This document shows positions 63,934-64,000 of a stretch of DNA of 64,000 bases, piece after piece. The stretch lies in assembly GCA_039196965.1 (NCBI GenBank), contig JBCCUK010000003.1, forward strand, positions 103,781-167,780, in the 5' to 3' direction. The translations under genes were made by a program, and so were the position numbers. The stretch's first letter is position 1; every line of letters starts with the position of its first letter. This stretch comes from CALLCD01 sp039196965. Lineage in GTDB: Bacteria; Pseudomonadota; Alphaproteobacteria; Caulobacterales; Hyphomonadaceae. Under the pieces are notes generated by a model. That model was not told the origin of the DNA, ran no database searches, and worked only from the letters and a program-made list of their open reading frames with translations.

Positions 63934-64000
63934 GTGATTTTGTTCAAGGCTGTTTCAAAGCACCCCCACGAGCAACGCGAAGGCGCAGGGGCCGGCGCAC

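Overview
The window looks like chromosomal DNA of a marine-type alphaproteobacterium, most likely of the Hyphomonadales/Parvularculales neighbourhood. This is inferred from gene order (rlpA-dac-tmk-holB-tatD; dnaX-ybaB-recR), protein flavour and moderately high GC; no rRNA or other species-level marker is present. Most of it is dense housekeeping DNA with many ATGA or TGATG gene overlaps. It carries three tRNA genes (Ser-TGA, Thr-TGT, Trp-CCA).

Layout. 1-1028: queuosine precursor genes queE and queD. 1018-2331: a TIR-like domain fused to a ParA-type ATPase. 2534-5364: class II DAHP synthase and a MATE exporter. 5361-7676 (minus): HU, an RNase-H-fold (DUF429-like) protein and a zinc-free alcohol-dehydrogenase-like reductase. 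7851-9948: a Gfo/Idh/MocA dehydrogenase plus a DegT-type sugar aminotransferase. 10013-14939: SDR, nadE, a dihydrodipicolinate-reductase-like protein and a GT87-like membrane glycosyltransferase. 15016-21869 (minus): MoxR ATPase, then the cell-envelope/replication operon rlpA-dac-tmk-holB-tatD, ending in a metallo-beta-lactamase-fold gene interrupted by an amber codon. 22120-23148: tRNA-Ser and an alpha/beta hydrolase.

The accessory centre is 23595-44853: a type I secretion ABC ATPase and membrane-fusion protein, a 770-bp gap, and one 17.4-kb gene for a 5796-residue modular extracellular protein. That protein has a beta-propeller, four malectin-like domains, five Calx-beta modules, cadherin/Ig-like modules, lectin-like modules and polyproline linkers. 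It has no Sec signal and no RTX nonapeptides, and a strong terminator follows it. The two transport genes are its obvious exporter.

44870-52122: small redox genes (DCC-family, PPOX-family), a secreted DUF305-LVIVD propeller protein, and a group with an arylsulfotransferase-like protein, a YVGPGAG mini-membrane protein, another membrane protein and a cytosolic sulfotransferase. 52151-54919 (minus): dnaX-ybaB-recR. 54993-59235: a tight DUF1214-sulfotransferase-SDR-SDR operon facing an NTF2-like gene. 59865-62511: tRNA-Thr, an intact PepSY membrane protein, and the collapsed remains of a FecI-FecR-TonB-receptor locus. 62666-63933: tRNA-Trp, a third sulfotransferase and a terminator.

The best candidates for something new are the RTX-less giant malectin/Calx-beta protein with its private secretion pair, the TIR-ParA fusion, the amber-interrupted non-AUG metallohydrolase, and the sulfuryl-transfer gene group.
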